A stretch of DNA of 12,149 nt from positions 1 to 12,149 of the forward strand of contig JAGOEH010000094.1 of NCBI GenBank assembly GCA_017997825.1, given 5' to 3'. The notes beneath the pieces were generated by a model that was not told the DNA's origin, did no database searches, and saw nothing but the letters and a program-made list of their open reading frames with translations. This DNA comes from Candidatus Delongbacteria bacterium (lineage in GTDB: Bacteria; JAGOEH01). The position numbers and the translations under genes were made by a program. Shown here piece after piece: positions 7,669-12,149 of this stretch; the stretch's first letter is position 1, and every line of letters starts with the position of its first letter.

Positions 7669-8694
7669 ATGCGAAAGCATGCAATTCTCGCATTGCTGTT
7701 CGGCCTGTGGCTGATGGGCTGGTCCGATCCGTCCCAGGGCGGGATTATCAAAAAAGGCCAGGTCGGATTCCGTTTTCTGGAACACCCGGTCTCGGCCGAA
7801 GCGGTTGGACGCGGAACCATCGGTCTGGCTATGACCCGGAACGCCAATGCGGTATTCTGGAATCCGGCCGGGTTGGGCTGGATCGAACAAAAGGTCGATT
7901 TCTGTATGAACTATACCAATGGGATTGCCGATATTAACCACAGCTCGGCTGCGCTGGCCTTCAACCTGAAAAATGTCGGGGTGGTGGCCTTTGATGCCTT
8001 CCTGATGGATTACGGCGATCTGGTTGGAACCCGCCGGGCCGCCAATGACGAGGGTTTTGAAGAAACCGGCACTTTCTCGCCCCAGAACTACTGCCTGGGC
8101 GTTTCCTTCAGCCAGCGGGTCAGCGACCGCTTCTCCTATGGTGTCCGGGTCAAATATGTCAATGAGGACTTAGGAGATGCCTGGATCGCCACTCAGGGAA
8201 CCGATGTCACGGATTCCAACCTGGTGATCGATGAGAAGGAATACGGACTGAGCGTGCCGGCCTTCGATGTCGGTGTGGTGTATGATTTCATGTACAACAG
8301 CATCCGCTTTGCCGCCGTCATGCAGAACTTTTCCCGCGAAATGCGTTACGAAAACAATAAGTTTCCGCTGCCTTTCGCCGTCAGTTTCAGCATGACCATC
8401 AATCCGCTCAGTTTTCTGATGCCCGATCTGAAGGAAAAAGATCTGCTGCTGGCCTTTGAAACCCGCCATCCCCGTGATTTTAAGGAACGCTACAAAATCG
8501 GGCTGGAATACCTGTACAAAAAGACCCTGACCGCCCGCATCGGCTATATGGGTAACTATGATGAACGCGGACTGACCTTTGGGCTGGGACTGGTTCAGAA
8601 ATACATGAACACCCGATTCCGGTTCGATTATGCCTATCAGGACAATGGAATCTTCAATGGCGTTCATGTGGTGTCATTCGGGGTCATGTATTGA
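7669..8694 (+). CDS. PorV/PorQ-family outer-membrane protein
   Basis: The 341-residue product has a signal peptide (about 1-24) and the hallmark N-terminal segment of the PorV/PorQ (UPF0164/FadL-like barrel) family: AVGRGTIGLAMTRNANAVFW at 45-64 runs straight into NPAGL at 65-69. Alternating hydrophobic strands follow and the chain ends in an aromatic residue (FGVMY), as barrel proteins do. In the type IX secretion system PorV carries sorting-domain cargo from the translocon to the attachment complex. Here it lies 25 nt after a gene for a protein with such a domain, so cargo delivery is the likely role. No other type IX genes are in the window. AAAGGAG at 7656-7662 supports the start. A lipid-transport role, as for FadL, is the main alternative. 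Confidence 0.85.
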   Translation: MRKHAILALLFGLWLMGWSDPSQGGIIKKGQVGFRFLEHPVSAEAVGRGTIGLAMTRNANAVFWNPAGLGWIEQKVDFCMNYTNGIADINHSSAALAFNLKNVGVVAFDAFLMDYGDLVGTRRAANDEGFEETGTFSPQNYCLGVSFSQRVSDRFSYGVRVKYVNEDLGDAWIATQGTDVTDSNLVIDEKEYGLSVPAFDVGVVYDFMYNSIRFAAVMQNFSREMRYENNKFPLPFAVSFSMTINPLSFLMPDLKEKDLLLAFETRHPRDFKERYKIGLEYLYKKTLTARIGYMGNYDERGLTFGLGLVQKYMNTRFRFDYAYQDNGIFNGVHVVSFGVMY

Positions 8695-8701
8695 GATTTT
8701 C

Positions 8702-8764
8702 CCTCCTCTTACCTGCCGTCGCCCCCGATCCGGCCACGGCAGGTAACCTTATCCCAAAAGGAGG
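8702..8764 (+). promoter_or_regulatory. Possible SD-sequestering structure ahead of the deacetylase gene
   Basis: CCTCCT at 8702-8707 is the exact complement of the SD AGGAGG at 8759-8764, and the 11-bp hairpin at 8709-8746 between them would bring the two together. The anti-SD lies 8-13 nt after the PorV-like stop codon (8692-8694), within the footprint of a terminating ribosome, so translation of that gene could free the SD. Complementarity is seen directly; the switch is inferred. Confidence 0.35.
8709..8746 (+). terminator. Perfect 11-bp stem-loop after the PorV-like gene (partial terminator, mRNA stabiliser or structural spacer)
   Basis: TTACCTGCCGT (8709-8719) pairs perfectly with ACGGCAGGTAA (8736-8746) around a 16-nt C-rich loop. 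No T run follows (CCTTATCCC comes next), so it is not a standard intrinsic terminator. It separates the receptor/surface-protein/PorV genes from the enzyme genes and may set differential expression by protecting the upstream mRNA from 3' decay. The stem is certain; the role is not. Confidence 0.5.
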
Positions 8765-8770
8765 ATTATA

Positions 8771-9676
8771 ATGACCGGAATAAAACAGTTGATTTTCTTT
8801 CTGGAAATCATATTATTAGGAATATGGTTTTCATGCCTGGGCAAAAAATTCGGGATCGACTCATCACCCCAGCCGATTCAGTTGCTGATCCGGTGTGATG
8901 ATATCGGGATGTGCCATTCGGTGAACATGGCGGCACAGAAACTTCTGGATTCCGGAATTCCCTTTTCCGCTTCCGTGATGGTTGTCTGCCCCTGGTATCA
9001 GGAAGCCGTGGAGATTCTCAAACACTACCCGCAGGTCAGTGTCGGAATTCATCTGACCCTCAATTCGGAATGGCAGAATTATCGATGGGGGCCGATCTGC
9101 GGCCAATCCGGAGTCCCGAGTCTGACCGACAGCCTGGGGCTGTTTTTTCCATCCAGCGCTCAGACGCTGGCCCATCAGCCTAAAACCGAGGAGATCGAAC
9201 GGGAATTGAGAAAACAGATTAACCGGGCTCTATCCAGCGGGCTGAAAATTGACTATGTGGATACCCACATGAGTACCATCGATCAAAAAGAGGAATACCG
9301 AAATTTGGTAAAAAAACTGGCCCAAGAGTATGGTTTGCAGTATTCAGGATTTCATGGCGAAACCGAATCTTCCTCGGTGTATGCGGTTCCGATCGATCAG
9401 AAAGCGGACACTCTGCAGACCATAGCGGCCGGATTACAACCGGGAAAGCGGTGGCTGCTGGTTTGTCATATCGGACAGGACAGCCGGGAGATGCAGGCCA
9501 TGATCGATATGAATTCATTCGGTTTGAAGCAGATGAGCCGTCATCGGCAGGCCGAATTGGATGCCCTGCTTCATCCTCGATTCATCCAGATCCTTTCCCA
9601 GCGAAATATCAAATTGATTACCTATCGTGATATCATGCCAGATCACCATTCTTCCCGGGAGGAATCCAATCCATGA
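8771..9676 (+). CDS. ChbG/YdjC-family carbohydrate deacetylase, predicted exported
   Basis: The 301-residue product matches the YdjC/ChbG family, metal-dependent deacetylases that remove an acetyl group from N-acetylglucosamine oligosaccharides. Expected active-site elements are all present: RCDDIGMCHSVN at 41-52 (Asp43, Asp44), GIHLTLN at 92-98 (His94) and DYVDTHMS at 161-168 (His166), plus the family C-terminal RHRQAELDAL at 257-266. The usual late HPG-type motif appears as CHIG (232-235). E. coli ChbG is cytosolic, but this protein starts with about 20 hydrophobic residues followed by Cys22 (IWFSC), giving a signal anchor or an atypical lipobox. SD AGGAGG lies at 8759-8764. It overlaps the GH9 gene by four bases (ATGA), so the two products are probably made together and act on the same glycan. 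Confidence 0.88.
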   Translation: MTGIKQLIFFLEIILLGIWFSCLGKKFGIDSSPQPIQLLIRCDDIGMCHSVNMAAQKLLDSGIPFSASVMVVCPWYQEAVEILKHYPQVSVGIHLTLNSEWQNYRWGPICGQSGVPSLTDSLGLFFPSSAQTLAHQPKTEEIERELRKQINRALSSGLKIDYVDTHMSTIDQKEEYRNLVKKLAQEYGLQYSGFHGETESSSVYAVPIDQKADTLQTIAAGLQPGKRWLLVCHIGQDSREMQAMIDMNSFGLKQMSRHRQAELDALLHPRFIQILSQRNIKLITYRDIMPDHHSSREESNP

Positions 9677-11514
9677 AGATTTCATTTTGCCTTCGTTTCC
9701 TTATCATCAGTTTATTGGTATGGACCACCATCCTCCAGGCCCAGGCGCCCGTCAAAATGGACAAAACCGTCTATCTGAGGGGCAATCAGGTCGGATACCT
9801 GAGCGGAGACCAGAAGATATTTATTGCCTTTTCCCATCAACCGATACCCAAAGCCAAGTATAAGATTGTGGATGCCAAGAGTGGTAAAAAGGTATGGGGA
9901 CCGGTCAGAATGCCTGAAAATTCAGGCAGTTACGGTAATTATGCCCATCATTACCGCCTGGATTTTTCCGCTTTTCAGAAACCCGGCCGCTATAAAGTGG
10001 TGATTGACCGCTATGAATCCCTGCCCTTCAGCATTGGAAGTTCTTCTTATAATGGGTATCATGAGTGGCTGTTGTTTTATATGCGTCAGCAGCGCTGCGG
10101 CTACAATCCCTTTTTGGATGAGGTTTGCCATAAGAAGGATGGCCGCAGTATGTACGGCCCGATGCCCGACAGCACCTATGTGGATGTCAGCGGCGGCTGG
10201 CATGATGCCGGGGATCAGTTACGCTATCTGATGACCTCCGGCAATGCGGTCTGCCGGTTGTTGTTTTCCTACCAGGAGAATCGCGGTAAGTTTGCCGATA
10301 GTGTCAATTATCTGGGACAGAAAGGATCCAATGGGATACCGGATATCCTGGATGAAGCCAAATGGGGATTGGACTGGATGTTCAAGATGCATCCGGCCCC
10401 GGATCAGCTTTTCCACCAGGTCGGCGACGACCGGGATCACATGCGGGGAGGTCTGGCTCCCACCGATTCATCCGATTACGGCTGGGGGCTGAATAGTTAC
10501 CGGACGGCTTATTATGCCTCCGGAAAACCACAGGGACTGGGGAAATACCAGAACACCTCGACCGGAATTGCCAATCTGTGCGGCCGCTATGCCGCCGCCA
10601 TGATTATGGCGGCTGCCATCTGGGAAAAGGATCTGCAGGATCCGGCCTATGCGGCCCAGTGCGTCAAGGCCGCCAAAGAGGTCTATCAGATGGGCGTCAA
10701 TCAGCCCGGCAGCCAGGAAGGGACCCCATGCCGCGAGGTTTATCGCTATCATGAAATCACCTGGGCCGATGATATGGAGTGGGGAGCCGCCGAACTCTAC
10801 CGCTATACCGGAGAGCCCCGCTATCTGGATGAAGCCAAGGCTTATGCTCGGATAATCAATACCGAATCCTGGATGGGCAAAGATACCGCCCGTCATTACG
10901 AATACTATCCGTTTATGCATGTCGGGCATTATGCCCTTTACCCCCTGGTCGATAAGGCTTTCCAGGATACCCTGGCCGGATACTATCGGGACGGGATCGA
11001 AAAGGTATACCGCAAGGCCCTTCAGAACCCTTACCGGATGGGGGTTCCCTTCATCTGGTGCTCCTTCAACCTGGTGACCGATTTTATCACCCAGTGTATC
11101 CTGTATGAACAGATGACCGGCGATGCCACCTATCATCAGTTCATGCTGGAAAACCGCGACTGGCTGCTGGGACGCAATCCGTGGGGTATCAGTGCCTTCA
11201 TCGGCATCCCGCGGGAAGGCGGTAATTATCCCCTTCATCCTCATAGTCCGGTGGCCTGGGAAACCGGACGGGAAATCACCGGCGGTCTGAATGACGGCCC
11301 GGTCTATGCGAGTATTTTTAGTGGATTGAGGGGGTCCGTCCTGACCGGTGAGGACCGGTATGCGGCCTTTCAATCCGATCTGGTGGTTTATCATGATGAT
11401 CGGGGCGATTATTCCACCAATGAACCTATCATGGATGGTACCGCCAATGCATCGTTTTTGATGGCCTTCTTTGCCCGGGATTCGATCGGACGAACCGATC
11501 CTCCCAAAAAATAA
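9673..11514 (+). CDS. Glycoside hydrolase family 9 enzyme with N-terminal Ig-like (CelD_N) domain
   Basis: This 613-residue protein has a signal peptide (1 to about 24, ending LQAQA), an N-terminal Ig-like CelD_N domain at about 30-122, and a GH9 (alpha/alpha)6 catalytic domain at about 125-600. SGGWHDAGD at 173-181 carries the catalytic base pair Asp178/Asp181, LLGRNPWGISAFIG at 498-511 is typical, and DYSTNEPIMDGTA at 579-591 carries the catalytic acid Glu584. The usual GH9 PHHR-type motif is altered to LHPHS (521-525) without arginine. There is no carbohydrate-binding module and no sorting domain, so a periplasmic oligosaccharide-cleaving role fits better than attack on solid cellulose. 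GH9 contains endoglucanases, beta-glucosidases and exo-beta-glucosaminidases; pairing with a ChbG deacetylase favours the last. Its start is translationally coupled to the upstream gene. Confidence 0.9.
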   Translation: MKISFCLRFLIISLLVWTTILQAQAPVKMDKTVYLRGNQVGYLSGDQKIFIAFSHQPIPKAKYKIVDAKSGKKVWGPVRMPENSGSYGNYAHHYRLDFSAFQKPGRYKVVIDRYESLPFSIGSSSYNGYHEWLLFYMRQQRCGYNPFLDEVCHKKDGRSMYGPMPDSTYVDVSGGWHDAGDQLRYLMTSGNAVCRLLFSYQENRGKFADSVNYLGQKGSNGIPDILDEAKWGLDWMFKMHPAPDQLFHQVGDDRDHMRGGLAPTDSSDYGWGLNSYRTAYYASGKPQGLGKYQNTSTGIANLCGRYAAAMIMAAAIWEKDLQDPAYAAQCVKAAKEVYQMGVNQPGSQEGTPCREVYRYHEITWADDMEWGAAELYRYTGEPRYLDEAKAYARIINTESWMGKDTARHYEYYPFMHVGHYALYPLVDKAFQDTLAGYYRDGIEKVYRKALQNPYRMGVPFIWCSFNLVTDFITQCILYEQMTGDATYHQFMLENRDWLLGRNPWGISAFIGIPREGGNYPLHPHSPVAWETGREITGGLNDGPVYASIFSGLRGSVLTGEDRYAAFQSDLVVYHDDRGDYSTNEPIMDGTANASFLMAFFARDSIGRTDPPKK

Positions 11515-11535
11515 CAATCCAGCATGGAGCCGAGC

Positions 11536-12149
11536 ATGTATATCAGCGGGAACATCAGGCTGTTGAAAAATTTGAATCAACAGCATGTTCTGAATATCAT
11601 CCGGATGAATCCGGGGATTACCGCCCCTGAAATCAGCCGTCGAACCCGACTGCAGATCTCTACGGTTTCGTATATCCTCAAGGAGCTGAATCAATGGAAC
11701 CTGATCCAGAAAAACGGAGTCGGACAATCCACGGTTCAGGGAGGAAAAAAGCCGGTACTATGGGATTTACAGCCTCAATACGGCTATATTCTCGGGTTGG
11801 AAATCAAACCCCTGGAAATTCGGCTGGTCCTGATCGATTTTAAAGGCTCGGTGTTATATAAGAAGAGGTTTGTAACCGAATTCACCCAACTGAATCCAGT
11901 CACGATCGAAACCATTCATCAGATTATTCAGCAGGTCATTCGGGAAAAGAGTCTGGAAACCCAAAATATTTTAGGCATGGGAATCGGGATTTCCGGGATG
12001 ATCGATGATGAAGAGGGACGGATCATTTTTTCCGGTGCCTTCGGTATCAAGAATTATCCCTTCAAACATCAGATGCAGGCCCATTACAGCTTTCCGGTCG
12101 AAATCGTCAACGACGCCAATGCCGGGGCTCTGTGCATCAAGTGGTACAA
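11536..12149 (+). CDS. ROK-family (NagC/Mlc/XylR-type) transcriptional repressor, C-terminus cut by window edge
   Basis: 204 codons are present with no stop before the edge. Residues about 15-62 are a winged helix-turn-helix (GITAPEISRRTRLQISTVSY at 27-46, then ILKELNQWNLI), followed by a linker GGKKPVLWDL (69-78) typical of ROK repressors and the first ASKHA lobe: GLEI at 87-90, GMGIGISGMID at 147-157 and VNDANAGAL at 191-199. The glycine-rich DxGGTK-type phosphate motif of ROK sugar kinases is replaced by GLEIKPLEI, indicating a repressor, not a kinase. An in-frame ATG at 11524 has no SD, whereas GGAG (11526-11529) is well placed for 11536. It follows the GH9 gene by 21 nt, so is probably co-transcribed. 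It likely senses a sugar from the pathway and represses the operon. Confidence 0.88.
   Translation, partial: MYISGNIRLLKNLNQQHVLNIIRMNPGITAPEISRRTRLQISTVSYILKELNQWNLIQKNGVGQSTVQGGKKPVLWDLQPQYGYILGLEIKPLEIRLVLIDFKGSVLYKKRFVTEFTQLNPVTIETIHQIIQQVIREKSLETQNILGMGIGISGMIDDEEGRIIFSGAFGIKNYPFKHQMQAHYSFPVEIVNDANAGALCIKWY

Noticed and set aside
10468-11727. 419-codon minus-strand frame crossing the GH9 end and the ROK start
   Set aside because: It runs through two well-recognised plus-strand genes and their SD region, and its translation shows no family motif.

Overview
The window looks like an accessory, glycan-related locus from a Gram-negative member of the FCB superphylum outside classical Bacteroidetes (Calditrichota, KSB1, Zixibacteria or Marinimicrobia-like). 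The evidence is a TonB-dependent receptor with an N-terminal carboxypeptidase-regulatory domain, a PorV/PorQ-family protein, a protein with a C-terminal FlgD-like/type IX sorting domain, and a peptidase-MA/PD40/beta-barrel protein. Promoters resemble the ordinary sigma-70 type (TTGACA-N17-TATATT) rather than the Bacteroidetes -33/-7 type, and most genes have strong Shine-Dalgarno (SD) sites. The phylum is an inference from gene style only.

Layout. Bases 1-1990 (minus strand) hold the first 663 codons of an exported metallopeptidase-like protein with TolB-type propeller repeats, running off the left edge. Bases 1991-2307 are a divergent control region: two back-to-back sigma-70-like promoters with 17-nt spacers, an inverted repeat between them, and a leader of about 200 nt ahead of the plus-strand genes. 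That leader carries a perfect 12-bp palindrome resembling the operator of a ROK-family repressor. Six plus-strand genes follow with short gaps: TonB-dependent receptor (2308-5487), 711-aa exported fibronectin-III/sorting-domain protein (5508-7643), PorV-like outer-membrane protein (7669-8694), exported ChbG/YdjC deacetylase (8771-9676), exported GH9 glycoside hydrolase (9673-11514, ATGA overlap), and a ROK-family repressor cut by the right edge (11536-12149).

Interpretation. The plus-strand genes read as one polysaccharide-utilisation-like operon without a SusD gene. The receptor would import an oligosaccharide, and the sorting-domain protein, probably delivered to the surface with PorV help, may take the place of a SusD-type lipoprotein. 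The deacetylase plus GH9 would process an N-acetylated beta-glycan such as chitooligosaccharide in the periplasm, and the ROK protein would sense a product and repress the operon through the leader palindrome. The family assignments are well supported by sequence. The substrate, the SusD-replacement role and the regulatory circuit are inference. No RNA genes, insertion sequences or CRISPR arrays were seen.
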